Positions 53,301-63,263 of a stretch of 64,000 nucleotides of DNA are shown here, one piece after another. The DNA is from Fuerstiella sp041398845 (GTDB taxonomy: Bacteria > Planctomycetota > Planctomycetia > Planctomycetales > Planctomycetaceae). A program made the translations under genes and the position numbers. The notes below the pieces were generated by a model. That model was not told the origin of the DNA and did not search any database. It saw only the letters and a program-made list of their open reading frames with translations. The stretch is from the NCBI GenBank assembly GCA_041398845.1, contig JAWKTZ010000008.1, positions 124,001-188,000 on the forward strand, written 5' to 3'. Positions within the stretch are counted from its first letter, which is position 1. Every line of letters starts with the position of its first letter.

Positions 53301-55192
53301 GCGTCCTCATCGACCGGGAAACATTCCATTGTGGTGTCGATCAACAGCTTCAGATCCGCGAGCAGCGACGCGGTCATGTGCACCTCAACCACCGCAACAG
53401 AATCCGTCGGAGCGACCCCATTGGTTGCCGGTGGCCACTCGTTGGACAACAGATACAATGGCGCCATTCCGTGACGGTTGGGAGCCTGAGTCGACACGGG
53501 ACGTCCCAGTTCACACCATGTGTATCGATCGAAAACCGGTGACATGCTGTCGGACGATGTTTCCGCATCGACACCGCAGACCGAAGGCGGTGTCGCCGGC
53601 CAGGATCCCGCCGGTTGCCAGCGACAGAACTCGCTGAAGGAAACTTCTGTCGCAGTCAGGTCCTCACCGATGTCGGCTGCAGACCAGTCCGAGTCTGCTT
53701 CGGCGTCTTCACACAGGGGATCGGGCGCTGCTGAAGCAGATGTGAGCAATCGGTGATGCTCCAGCTTCGCGACCAGAGCCGACTCAAGGTCGCTGTCGAT
53801 TTCGACTTCTGGTTCTTCCTCTGACAATTCTGCATCAGACAATTCTTCGTCATCGAACGCGGCGTCGTCAAGCACGAATGTCGTGTCCGACATCATGGAT
53901 TCTGCGGGCCAGACGGGCAGTTCATCAGAATCTTCGAATTCTGCGAGGCCGTCCACATGGGGAAAGAATTCGTCATATCCGATTTCCGTGGCCGTCAATT
54001 CCTCAGTCGCACCGCCGGCGGACAGGACATCGCTGTCGCTGGATTCAGTCCCTGATGCAACCTCGACAGGGTCATGCCGTGAGGGCGGTTGTGGTTCTGA
54101 CAGATTGCCGATTTCGATCACATGCCCGTCAACGACGTCCGAGCGTCGCGTCGAAACAGCCTTCGCCCCGGTCGAAGCAGACGGAACGGGCGAGCCGCCG
54201 ATTTCGAAGACTCCCGGTTCAAAGTTCGTGTCAGGCGCTGCGGGCTCACGCGAAGGCTTCGCCGCGAATTCCATGTCGTCGCCGTCATCCTCCGCTTTGG
54301 AATCGTCATCGTGAGAATTATCACATTGAGAATCATACATGGAAACGTTCCAGGCGTATGGCAGATGATGGAGGCGTTCCAGTGCCTGGTCCACAATGTC
54401 CGGAGTCACCAGTGAAGCATTGGCTTTGTGACACACCATCAGACATTCGTCCGCGAGCAGATTCAGGCATCGAGGAATTCCGTCGGCCGCAGCGACGATC
54501 TGTTCGATGGCCTTTGAATCCATCACCTTTGAAAGCTGTGCCCCGGCGGCTTTCATCTGATGGGCCAGATAGGCCACCGCCTCAGGCGACGTCAGTGGCT
54601 GCAGAAAAACGTGAGCGCGAATTTTCTGTGAAAAGTCGGCTCGACCTGGTTCGGCAAGAATTTCTTCAAGCACCAGAGGCCCGCTGATCAGCAGACGCAG
54701 CAGCTTCTGTCCGACAAAGTCTTCTTCGAGCAGTGTTCTGAGTTCCGCGAAGACATCCGGCTGGACCAGATGGGCATCGTCCAGAAGAACGATCAGCGGT
54801 CCCCAGAATTCGACCATGCGTTCAAGGCGTTCCACGACTTCCCATCGACGGACAGCGCTGACGACCGCCGAGTCCGTTGTGTGCTCAGTGTCTGCGTGAC
54901 ACTTCAGCATTTTTCGATGCAGCAGGTACAGCAGGTCCGCCGCAGAACGCACGGTCCCTCCGCGAATGAGCACCGCGTGACTGTCTGATTCCAGAATTCG
55001 TCGCAGGTGTTCCAGCGTGACCGATTTTCCGGCACCAGCCGGGCCCGTCAGAACGGCCACGCCCAGATCGGAGCGCAGCGCGTGCAGGACCGTGGGCAGA
55101 AGTTCGCGATAAGTGCCGGATTCGAAGAAGTCATGGTCCGAAAGCAGGGACTGAAATGGCTTTCGATGCAGGCCGAAGCGTTTTTCGTACAT
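53279..55192 (-). CDS. ExeA-like AAA+ ATPase with long acidic C-terminal tail
   Basis: 637 residues from ATG 55192 (MYEKRFGLHRKPFQ); the frame continues to 55396 but there overlaps the upstream gene. The ExeA signature 'PFQSLLSDHDFFES' leads to Walker A 'GPAGAGKS' and Walker B 'LIVLLDDAHL', an AAA_22-type ATPase to about residue 330. The rest, residues 340-637, is Asp/Glu-rich and low-complexity, not a known domain. ExeA proteins assist in secretin assembly. The acidic neighbour gene overlaps it. No secretin gene is visible. Confidence 0.82.
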   Translation of the reverse strand: MYEKRFGLHRKPFQSLLSDHDFFESGTYRELLPTVLHALRSDLGVAVLTGPAGAGKSVTLEHLRRILESDSHAVLIRGGTVRSAADLLYLLHRKMLKCHADTEHTTDSAVVSAVRRWEVVERLERMVEFWGPLIVLLDDAHLVQPDVFAELRTLLEEDFVGQKLLRLLISGPLVLEEILAEPGRADFSQKIRAHVFLQPLTSPEAVAYLAHQMKAAGAQLSKVMDSKAIEQIVAAADGIPRCLNLLADECLMVCHKANASLVTPDIVDQALERLHHLPYAWNVSMYDSQCDNSHDDDSKAEDDGDDMEFAAKPSREPAAPDTNFEPGVFEIGGSPVPSASTGAKAVSTRRSDVVDGHVIEIGNLSEPQPPSRHDPVEVASGTESSDSDVLSAGGATEELTATEIGYDEFFPHVDGLAEFEDSDELPVWPAESMMSDTTFVLDDAAFDDEELSDAELSEEEPEVEIDSDLESALVAKLEHHRLLTSASAAPDPLCEDAEADSDWSAADIGEDLTATEVSFSEFCRWQPAGSWPATPPSVCGVDAETSSDSMSPVFDRYTWCELGRPVSTQAPNRHGMAPLYLLSNEWPPATNGVAPTDSVAVVEVHMTASLLADLKLLIDTTMECFPVDEDACRDPWL

Positions 55193-55358
55193 TCGAAGAT
55201 CCGTCCGTGAGCGCAGAGGTTCCGGCAATCCCTGCCGGTCAATCAGAACGTCGCGCGGCGCGCGACGAACGTCGAACGCGATGCGATGTCGGCAACATCG
55301 ATCAGGCACAACCGGTTTCTTGAGAACATTCAGCGATGCCGGAAAGGTCCGGTCAGAC

Positions 55359-56633
55359 TCAGCAGCCGTGGACACGTTTCTGCTGAATTCGTTCAACCGC
55401 CACGGAGCGTTCCTCAGCCGTCATCTCGTGGATTGTTCGAAACAGCGCTGCGGCGGCCGGTGTCAGCCTGCAATCGCGCCGCTGCATGGCAGAATCTGCC
55501 GACTGCAGGCACTGTTCCAGCGACCAGTCGGTCGCCAGTTCCCCAAAGTGGACACTGCAGAACGAAGGAATGTGACGCGGCAGCAGCCGTCCTCCGGGAA
55601 TCACCAGAGACATCACGCCAATGGACGAGCCGGTATTGAACATGCTGTCGATGGCCGTTCGCGAATGGTCGCCGATAAACGAGCCGACTTTGATGAGTCC
55701 CGAGTCCACCGGTTTGCCCTGCAGAGGAACCGAAACAGGCGCATAGTCGGTTCTGAGATCCGATGTCGTGGTCATCGCTCCCAGATTTACCCACGGGCAC
55801 ACATAGCTGTGTCCCAGAAATCCTTCATGATACTTGTTCACATAACTGTGCAGAATCGATTCTTCGATTTCTCCGCCGATTCGACAGTTCGGGCCGATGG
55901 TGGTGCCGTGATGAATGAGTGCTCGAAACACCTTTGTGCCCTGAGCAATATGGCACGGGCCTTCAATGCGAGTGAACGACTGAATGTGGACATCACGATC
56001 AATCGACACCGGACCGCTGCGAGTATCAATCACCACATACGGATCGATCACCGCCTGTTCAGAAATGTACGCGTCTTCCGCATTCCCCAGACACTGCACA
56101 TGTGGCGCTGTTGAAGGCTGAGAAAGTCCTTCGTCAACAAAGTCACATTCCAGTTGTCGACCGTTCCGGCTGACAAGATCCCAGGGACGCGAGATCATGA
56201 TTCCTGATGCTTCCACGACGCGCCGAGTGCGTGCGATTTGAAACAGAGTTTCGGCGTAGTCATCCTCCTGCAGCAGCATGGATTCCTCCGGTTCCAGAGC
56301 AATCCATGCAAGGTGACCATCGACGAATCCGGCGTTGTCCAGACGCACATCGTCAGCGTTGAGCCGACTGTCGGGCATCCAGCGGCCATTCACCATCAGG
56401 CTGGGCGTCGACTGCAGACCGACAAAATCGTTGACAGATGCGGTCGGATGTTCTTCTATGTAAACGTTTGCCAGCCAGGGCCGCACGCAAACGCCCCAGG
56501 CCGCTGTCGGAAACCAGCGCTGCAGTCGGCGGCGCAGACTTTCCCGGCCGCACACCAGTTCGAATGCAGGGCGTGCCAGCGTGATCGGGGCCAGTTGAGA
56601 AACGACTTCGTCTTCGTAAATGATCCACTGCAT
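55359..56633 (-). CDS. GlmU-like sugar nucleotidyl/acetyltransferase
   Basis: 424 residues from ATG 56633. The N-terminal half (1-180) is a divergent nucleotidyltransferase-type region, lacking a clear Gly-rich signature. The C-terminal half (about 190-400) is a left-handed beta-helix of hexapeptide repeats ('IGPNCRIGGEIEESILHS', 'GSFIGDHSRTAIDSMFNTGSSIG'). It fits the alternative GlmU family (bifunctional UDP-GlcNAc pyrophosphorylase/acetyltransferase in Bacteroidetes and relatives). The activity is unproven. 166 bp separates it from the ExeA gene. Confidence 0.75.
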   Translation of the reverse strand: MQWIIYEDEVVSQLAPITLARPAFELVCGRESLRRRLQRWFPTAAWGVCVRPWLANVYIEEHPTASVNDFVGLQSTPSLMVNGRWMPDSRLNADDVRLDNAGFVDGHLAWIALEPEESMLLQEDDYAETLFQIARTRRVVEASGIMISRPWDLVSRNGRQLECDFVDEGLSQPSTAPHVQCLGNAEDAYISEQAVIDPYVVIDTRSGPVSIDRDVHIQSFTRIEGPCHIAQGTKVFRALIHHGTTIGPNCRIGGEIEESILHSYVNKYHEGFLGHSYVCPWVNLGAMTTTSDLRTDYAPVSVPLQGKPVDSGLIKVGSFIGDHSRTAIDSMFNTGSSIGVMSLVIPGGRLLPRHIPSFCSVHFGELATDWSLEQCLQSADSAMQRRDCRLTPAAAALFRTIHEMTAEERSVAVERIQQKRVHGC

Positions 56634-56857
56634 AACTACAGACTCCGGATGACCAAAATCGGATTCTGCATCAGTAAGCCGATTTCCAGAACACTCATCC
56701 GTGATGCCGGCAGCCTTGTTTTCCGGTGCCGACAATGACCTGTGCCGGATTCGGCAACACGACGCGATTGAAGCCTGCCTGCGGCAGTTTCCGCCGACGC
56801 ACGAATCTGTTAGAATTCCCGGTGGCCCGCTACTTCCTTCCTGAAGATGCTCTAACC

Positions 56858-58723
56858 ATGTTCAAACCTCACTTCCTGCCTGCTGTTCTGGTGGCATTCG
56901 GTCTTTGTTTCTCTGCGTCCGATCCGGTGCTGCGTGCGTCCGATGTCTCGTCCAACAGCCTGCTTTCCATTCGTTACGACGGACGGCAGATCGCGTGTTC
57001 CAATCGCGACAGCGGCAGTGTGACCATCGTGTCGGCGGACGATCTGAAGAAGCGATTTGAAATCAGGGTCGGGCTGCATCCCGAAGGCACGGTCTTTGTC
57101 GGCCGCACGAACATGGTGGCCTGCTGCGTTTATGGTTCCGATCAGATTGTGATCATTGACACGGACTCAGAAAAGATTGTCCGGACCATCGACGTGTTTG
57201 ACGAACCATACGGGATTGTCAGTTCTGCCGATGGACGCTTCCTTTATGCAACGCTGGAATATCCCGGACAGGTCGTTCGCATTGATACGACATCGTGGAA
57301 GATTGATGCCGAATGGCCGGTTGGCCGGATGCCGCGCGGGATTGCTCTGTCGCCTGACCAGCACAGCCTGTTTGTCACGGAATATCAGACGGCCGATCTG
57401 CTTCAGGTGGACGCCCAAAACGGTACCGTCATCAATACGTTTCCCGCCGCATCCACAGACAACATTGCTCGCCAGGTCACCCTGCATCCGACTCGCCCCA
57501 AAGCATTTCTGCCGCACGTGCGTTCCCGCATCACGGCCGCTCACGGCAACGGATCGATCTTTCCTTATGTCGGGGTGGTCACACTCGCGGGCGACAACCA
57601 GGGGCGACGTCTGAGAATCCCCATGGATACGTTCCTCGGAACGCGCGTGGTCGCGAACCCCTGGGAAGTTGTTCTCAGTCCCGACGGGAAATCGGCTTTT
57701 GTCATCTTCGGTGCCACCAACGATCTCTATGTGGCGAATGTTGAAAACGACGACCATCAGGAGCTGACGTACGCCGCCACGCTGAAAGTCGGCCGCAATC
57801 CTCGCGCTGTTCGAGTCACACCCGACGGGAAGACACTGCTGGTTTACAATGCTCTGGACTTCGAGCTTGTGGCGTACAATCTGCCGACACTGAAAGAAGC
57901 GGCTCGCACCATCGTGACGGAAAATCCGCTTTCACCGGAGCTTCATCTGGGCAAGATTCTGTTCTACACGGCGTTGCAGCCGATGTCCGGGCGACAATGG
58001 ATTTCCTGTTCCAGTTGTCATATCGACGGCGACGCCGATGGTCGCACCTGGCAACAGCCCGAAGGACTCAGGCAGACTCAGCCGTTGCATGGACTGGCAT
58101 GGACGCACCCTCTGCACTGGTCGGCAGATCGTGACGAAGTGCAGGACTTCGAGCACACGATTCGCGGAAAGCTCATGCAGGGCAATGGACTGCTGAAAGG
58201 GGCGCTGCCGGATGCCCTGGGTGATCACATCAGCGGCCGCAGCGAAATGCTGGATGCGCTGGCTGTGTACTGTAACTCGCATCACTTCACGTTAAGCCCG
58301 CACGCCAAAGGTGGACTCAGCGAAGCAGCCAAACGTGGACAGGTACTATTCCATTCGGCCGAAACAAAATGTGCCAGTTGCCATTCCGGCCCGCTGTACT
58401 CGGACTCTCAGCCCGGCGATGTCAGCAGCTTCAAAACACACGACGTCGGTACGGGAAAAGATGACCCGTCAGAATTAATGAGCCCGGCCTACGATACGCC
58501 GACATTACTGGGCGTCTACCGGTCTGGTCCCTGGTTGCATCACGGTAAGGCCGCCACGCTGCGAGACGTGCTGACCACTCAAAACAGGAACGATCTGCAC
58601 GGTACGACCAGTCAGCTAACAGACCAACAGGTTGACGATCTGGTGGAATTCCTGAAGGCGCTGCCGTTTGAAGACCCTGAACCCGAGGCAATGAAAGTCG
58701 GACTGAAAATGGTCGTCAAGTAA
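56858..58723 (+). CDS. Dihaem cytochrome c with YVTN beta-propeller
   Basis: 621 residues from ATG 56858, with a signal peptide ending near 'LRASD'. A beta-propeller of YVTN-type repeats (about 35-390, 'GTVFVGRTNMVACCVYGSDQ', 'PRGIALSPDQHSLFVTEYQT') is followed by a cytochrome domain with two c-haem motifs, CSSCH in 'WISCSSCHIDGDAD' and CASCH in 'TKCASCHSGPLY'. This looks like a MauG/cytochrome c peroxidase-like dihaem protein; the electron partner is unknown. It is secreted to the periplasm. A sulfatase gene follows on the same strand. Confidence 0.88.
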   Translation: MFKPHFLPAVLVAFGLCFSASDPVLRASDVSSNSLLSIRYDGRQIACSNRDSGSVTIVSADDLKKRFEIRVGLHPEGTVFVGRTNMVACCVYGSDQIVIIDTDSEKIVRTIDVFDEPYGIVSSADGRFLYATLEYPGQVVRIDTTSWKIDAEWPVGRMPRGIALSPDQHSLFVTEYQTADLLQVDAQNGTVINTFPAASTDNIARQVTLHPTRPKAFLPHVRSRITAAHGNGSIFPYVGVVTLAGDNQGRRLRIPMDTFLGTRVVANPWEVVLSPDGKSAFVIFGATNDLYVANVENDDHQELTYAATLKVGRNPRAVRVTPDGKTLLVYNALDFELVAYNLPTLKEAARTIVTENPLSPELHLGKILFYTALQPMSGRQWISCSSCHIDGDADGRTWQQPEGLRQTQPLHGLAWTHPLHWSADRDEVQDFEHTIRGKLMQGNGLLKGALPDALGDHISGRSEMLDALAVYCNSHHFTLSPHAKGGLSEAAKRGQVLFHSAETKCASCHSGPLYSDSQPGDVSSFKTHDVGTGKDDPSELMSPAYDTPTLLGVYRSGPWLHHGKAATLRDVLTTQNRNDLHGTTSQLTDQQVDDLVEFLKALPFEDPEPEAMKVGLKMVVK

Positions 58724-58929
58724 ACATTACTGGTGAACATGCCATCAAGAACAGACAGCGCGACTCGATGACTTCTTTTCTCACCTTTGTTGACATCAAG
58801 GCGGGCCTTTGCGATGCCTGCGTCAGCCATCACAAACGTTTTTTGCCAGCCACGAGACCGCCGTTTGGTATTCACTCCGATCCTCTGGCCCGGCTTGTTG
58901 GCGACGTTGCGGTTCAGGAGTCGGGATGG

Positions 58930-60372
58930 ATGCCGGTTACCATCACCAGAGCGACAAAGACAACAGTGCTTACGATTCCACGGAACAGATCGACGTTGGT
59001 GTCTCTGCACATCAGCTTCTTGCAGGTCATTGGCATGGTGGCCTTTGTGACCTGCATGCCGGGACTTTCCGCCGATGCAGCAGATGCCAATCAACCTGCG
59101 AGCGGTCCCAACATCATTCTGATACTGGCGGATGACCTGGGTTACGGCGATTTGGGTTGCTATGGACATCCGGTCGCGAAGACTCCGCATCTGGATCAAC
59201 TGGCGAAGGACGGTGTTCGGTTTACTCAGCACTATTCCAACGGGCCGGAATGCAGCCCAACTCGAACCGCGCTTCTGACGGGACGCTACCAACAGCGAGC
59301 GGGTGGTCTGGAGTGTGCGATTGGGACCGGCAACGTCGGACGCTACGACGAAGCGATCCGGCTTGCGCAGGCACGAGAACTGGGATTGCCGCCTGAGCAG
59401 GCCGTCATACCTGGAATGCTGAAAGCGGCTGGATACACGTGTGGACTTTTCGGTAAATGGCATCTGGGCTACGAACCGAAGTTCAATCCGATGGAACACG
59501 GCTGGGATGAATTTTTCGGCTACACGGGAGGGAACGTCAACTACTTCAGTCATCGCGAAACCAGTGATCTGCATGTGCTGTTTCGAGGACGACTGCCGGT
59601 TTATCGCGAAGGCTATATGACTCATCTGATCACCGATGATTCCATCCGCTTTATCGAACGCCACAAACAACGACCGTTTTTTCTGTACGTCGCCCACGAA
59701 TGTCCTCATTTTCCGTTTCAGGGGCCGGATGATTCGGACAAAGTTGTGAATGAAGACAACTGGATGGAATCCACCCCTGAAACCTATGTGGCCATGCTGG
59801 AAGATCTGGACTCAGAGGTGGGCCGTCTGCTGGGGGCGGTTGATGAGGCAGGAATCGCAGACCGCACGATCATCGTGTTTGCGTCGGACAACGGAGGCTA
59901 CGGCCCGGCAGCCCACATGGCCGGAATGCGAGGTGCGAAAGGAACGACGTTTGAGGGTGGGATTCGAGTTCCGTTGATCATCCGCTGGCCGGGGCACATC
60001 AAACCCGGTTCGGCCTCGAATCAGGTAAGCATCACGTTTGACCTCACTCGGTCGTTTCTGTCTCTGGCCGGTGTCGATGTCGCTGCCGTGCCGCTGGACG
60101 GTGATGATCTCATCGCTCACATCATTTCAGGGAAGGCCGATTATTCCCGCAGGCTGTTCTGGAGAGGCAAGCGGGGCGACAAAGTCTGGTCAGCAGTTCG
60201 TGATGGTGATCTGAAATTTGTTCGTTACGTTGAAGGTAATCTTACAGAAGAATTTCTGTTTGACGTGGTGAACGACACGAGCGAGGTTCATCCATTGCTT
60301 CCCGCCGCCGATGCAACGCGATTCCGACAATTGCTCGGCGACTGGGAAGAGTCCGTCCGACCGATTCGGTAA
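58930..60372 (+). CDS. Sulfatase (type I, formylglycine-dependent)
   Basis: 480 residues from ATG 58930, with AGGAG 9 bp upstream; the frame extends to 58768 without conservation. The N-terminus has a hydrophobic signal at about residues 30-50 ('VIGMVAFVTCMPGLSADAA'). The formylglycine motif is C-S-P-T-R in 'GPECSPTRTALLTG'; 'NIILILADDLGYGDLG', 'LFGKWHLGY' and 'FASDNGGYGP' are the metal and active-site signatures of arylsulfatase A-like enzymes. Third sulfatase in the window; substrate unknown. It may share transcription with the cytochrome gene. Confidence 0.93.
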   Translation: MPVTITRATKTTVLTIPRNRSTLVSLHISFLQVIGMVAFVTCMPGLSADAADANQPASGPNIILILADDLGYGDLGCYGHPVAKTPHLDQLAKDGVRFTQHYSNGPECSPTRTALLTGRYQQRAGGLECAIGTGNVGRYDEAIRLAQARELGLPPEQAVIPGMLKAAGYTCGLFGKWHLGYEPKFNPMEHGWDEFFGYTGGNVNYFSHRETSDLHVLFRGRLPVYREGYMTHLITDDSIRFIERHKQRPFFLYVAHECPHFPFQGPDDSDKVVNEDNWMESTPETYVAMLEDLDSEVGRLLGAVDEAGIADRTIIVFASDNGGYGPAAHMAGMRGAKGTTFEGGIRVPLIIRWPGHIKPGSASNQVSITFDLTRSFLSLAGVDVAAVPLDGDDLIAHIISGKADYSRRLFWRGKRGDKVWSAVRDGDLKFVRYVEGNLTEEFLFDVVNDTSEVHPLLPAADATRFRQLLGDWEESVRPIR

Positions 60373-60391
60373 TTGGAAACTCTGGTCATTC

Positions 60392-60958
60392 CTACCGTCC
60401 AAACAGTTTTGAAGCACTTCGGGTCGAGCTGTGACCAGGCGTGACGGGAGTTGGCAGAGACGGATGTCGGCCCGAGAAGTTCCCGTCAGACGCGCTCTTC
60501 TGAAACAACCGGCGAGCTCCAGGCTTCTCGCTTTCCATTCGAAACTGCGCTCTGGCTTTCTGTGGCTGGCTTCCGCTGACGGTATAGGCGGCAGTCGGTC
60601 CGCTGATCGGTGTGAATTCCACCCATGCATAGATCAGACCAACGCCCGGTCGCCAGATTTCCACGCCCGCTTCCCGGTTGGGGCCGATGGCAATCTTGGC
60701 GTTCTCCATTTCATATTGGGATCGTAGAGAGTAGACGTGATATTCATCAACGGCGGCTCGCATCAGAACATCGCCAGGGAACAGGCGACCTTGCGCCGAG
60801 TAGCCTGGAATGAGTCCGGAGACTCGCATGCCACCGTTACCTGGCGACGCGTAAACGCCAAGCAACAGGCCGGATCGAACGTTGCTGAAGTCCTGAGCGT
60901 TGACTGTCTGAGCTGTGATTGCAGCCAATGCCGTCAATGTTAGAAAGATGGGTCTCAT
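60392..60958 (-). CDS. Secreted PDZ-like hypothetical protein
   Basis: 188 residues with a signal peptide (ending near 'TVNAQ'). A PDZ-like fold is suggested by 'LLLGVYASPGNGGMRVSGLI' and 'GYSAQGRLFPGDVLMRAAVD', and the remainder is a low-complexity basic tail. Function is unknown. It is convergent with the sulfatase (19 bp gap between stops). Confidence 0.65.
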   Translation of the reverse strand: MRPIFLTLTALAAITAQTVNAQDFSNVRSGLLLGVYASPGNGGMRVSGLIPGYSAQGRLFPGDVLMRAAVDEYHVYSLRSQYEMENAKIAIGPNREAGVEIWRPGVGLIYAWVEFTPISGPTAAYTVSGSQPQKARAQFRMESEKPGARRLFQKSASDGNFSGRHPSLPTPVTPGHSSTRSASKLFGR

Positions 60959-61372
60959 GGTTCAGGCTTTCCGTCTTGGAGAGTGAGTGAAGTTCGCTGC
61001 GAGGCGACGTTTGATACCAGCAGATTCCGCAGGTCTCGGGCCAATCACAATGACCGACTGTCATATTTTTCCATAAGTCGTTTATGATGATGATGTTATG
61101 TCAACTCATGCATTCCTGCGCCAAATCGATTACTGAATCGCAGTGACAACAGGGCAGGGTAATTCGTAGTCAATTGGACTCCATCTTCCGGCGACTGTTC
61201 GGAGTGCTGTTTGTGAATGGCCCAGGTTGTGGGGCATGCGGAATGTTGCGAACGTTCGCGGCGGGCGTCTGGTGTCCGTTGTTTTCGAATGACGTCGAGG
61301 CCACGGATGACGTAAGATACCTGCTGTTTGTTGCCCCGTTCTGTGCCTGCTTTGCGTTTGCGAGACCTTGCC
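60959..61372. other. Intergenic stretch (414 bp), no gene assigned
   Basis: Must contain promoters for the PDZ-like gene (minus) and the C45-like gene (plus). An A+T-rich tract near 61063-61100 (TCATATTTTTCCATAAGTCG) stands out in this GC-rich segment. No repeat or RNA gene was recognised. Confidence 0.35.
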
Positions 61373-63208
61373 ATGAATCGACGTCATTGCCTTGCCCTGT
61401 TGCTGTTGGTTTGTGTCCTGCCGCCAACGTTGTTGAGTGCTGAAGACACGGCGACCGTTTCGCTTTCGGATGGTATGAAACCGTTTCTGCAGATGCTGTC
61501 GGGAAGGCTGTCTGAGTTTGATCTTCGGGGCGACCTGATGATCCGGATCGACGGAAAGCCGCAACCTGTCAAGCTGCGGCTGATCCGGTTTAATGACGAC
61601 GCTTTCGATCTGGAGCTGTCTCATCCTGAGTATTCTGTCCATGTTCGTCGGCGAGTGAATTCAACCGCTTTGGTTCTGCCCTTGCACAAGGTGGCGTATG
61701 TCGGCACAGGAGACGTTGCAGAGGGTGTACGATTGAGCCCGAAGAACATCAGTGATCGGCTGATTAGTTCCGCGTCTGATGCGAAGCCGGTTGTCACGAT
61801 GTTGTCGGTGATCCAGCCGGAGTTTATCGATCCACTGATGGAACTCGTGAAGAAACCTTTGAAGGCCGAACGCGATCCAGGCAGTCAGCAGTGGATGCTG
61901 ACTGCGGGCAGTCCGGTGCGGTTTCCGATCGCCGGGCACATGGTGATCGAAGCAGACTTCGGACAGGTCGCACTGAGTCTGGCTGACGACGTTCCGTCCA
62001 TGAATGATGACTTTGGTGACTTCAGGCTTGTCGAAATTCCACGGGACGAACTGGAACGCACGTTGGCTCGCGGCGTTCATCGAGCCACCGAAGTGTTGGC
62101 TCCGGCTTCCATTCTGACAAAGCCACGCCGGACGGACCGCAAGGTACCGCATGGTGAACTGCGGTGGATCGAAGGACAGCGTGTGGCAATTCTGGATGGA
62201 ACTCCGGAACAGATCGGGACAGCTCATGGCGAGCTTCTGCATGACGAGTCCATGCGGTGTATTGAATCGGTGTTGTATTCATTCGGCACGGTTCACGTGA
62301 TTCGCACGGGACACTGGTTCCGTCACGATATTGAAGCGGCATATGCTCGCCTGGCACCTCACATTCCCGAACGACACCAGCAGGAGACTCGAGCACTCGC
62401 CGCCGCCTTGGATCTCCCTGACGAAACGCTGCAGATTCTGAACGTGTTCCCTGAAATGTTTCATTGCTCTGGATTTGCCGTATTCAACAGCGCGACCAAA
62501 GACGGCAAGCTGTATCACGGTCGAGTGCTGGACTATATGACCACCATCGGCCTGCAGGATGCCGCCACGACATTTATCGTGAAAGCTGAAGGGCATCATT
62601 CGTTTGCGAATGTCGGCTACGCAGCGTTCATTGGCAGCGTGAGCGGCATGAATTCCAAAGCGATTTCTCTGGGTGAAATGGGCGGTCGCGGTGAAGGCAA
62701 CTGGGACGGCGTTCCCATGGCGACATTAATGCGTCGAGCTCTGGAGGAATGCTCCACTCTGGACGAAGTCATACAGTTGTGGACCGACAGTCCTCGAACA
62801 TGCGAGTACTACTACGTTTTCGCCGATGGCAAAACGAATCAGGCTGTGGGAGTTGCCGCATACCCTGAGTCAATCGAGTTCATCAAGCCCGGACAGGGAC
62901 ATGAACGACTGGGTGAAGGCATTGCCGATACCGTTGTCCTGTCGGCCGGCAGTCGACTGGAGAAACTTCGTGAGCGAGTCACTGAAAAGCACGGACAGAT
63001 CGACGCCGAAGTGGCCATGTGGCTGATGAGTCGTCCGGTGGCCATGCAGTCCAATCTGCACAATGTGTTGTTTGTGCCAGCGGATGGAGTCCTGTATGTC
63101 GCGAACGCCAGCCATAAAAAACCGGCCGCCGAGATGCCCTACGTGAAGCTGAATCTGAACGAGTTACTCAATTCCGACGCTCGACTTCAGACTCAGGTCG
63201 GTCGTTGA
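61373..63208 (+). CDS. C45 family (acyl-CoA:6-APA acyltransferase-like) Ntn-hydrolase, secreted
   Basis: 611 residues from ATG 61373 with a signal peptide ending near 'LLSAED'. The first 260 residues have no recognised domain. The second half is C45-like: 'GTAHGELLHDESMRCIESVL', then 'EMFHCSGFAVFNSATKDGKL', with the candidate nucleophile Cys in HCSGF, and 'LYHGRVLDYMTTIGLQ', 'GVPMATLMRRALEECSTLDE'. Such enzymes are amide hydrolases or acyltransferases. No evidence of autoprocessing site beyond that Cys. Convergent with the sulfotransferase gene. Confidence 0.82.
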   Translation: MNRRHCLALLLLVCVLPPTLLSAEDTATVSLSDGMKPFLQMLSGRLSEFDLRGDLMIRIDGKPQPVKLRLIRFNDDAFDLELSHPEYSVHVRRRVNSTALVLPLHKVAYVGTGDVAEGVRLSPKNISDRLISSASDAKPVVTMLSVIQPEFIDPLMELVKKPLKAERDPGSQQWMLTAGSPVRFPIAGHMVIEADFGQVALSLADDVPSMNDDFGDFRLVEIPRDELERTLARGVHRATEVLAPASILTKPRRTDRKVPHGELRWIEGQRVAILDGTPEQIGTAHGELLHDESMRCIESVLYSFGTVHVIRTGHWFRHDIEAAYARLAPHIPERHQQETRALAAALDLPDETLQILNVFPEMFHCSGFAVFNSATKDGKLYHGRVLDYMTTIGLQDAATTFIVKAEGHHSFANVGYAAFIGSVSGMNSKAISLGEMGGRGEGNWDGVPMATLMRRALEECSTLDEVIQLWTDSPRTCEYYYVFADGKTNQAVGVAAYPESIEFIKPGQGHERLGEGIADTVVLSAGSRLEKLRERVTEKHGQIDAEVAMWLMSRPVAMQSNLHNVLFVPADGVLYVANASHKKPAAEMPYVKLNLNELLNSDARLQTQVGR

Positions 63209-63263
63209 GATCGATTGGCTTTGGCGACGGACAGATCGATTGCGGCGGTACCGGCCGCACCGC

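Noticed and set aside
58612..59709. Long minus-strand open frame (365 codons) opposite the sulfatase
   Set aside because: It is the antisense of the sulfatase reading frame with its canonical CSPTR and metal motifs, and shows no domain of its own.
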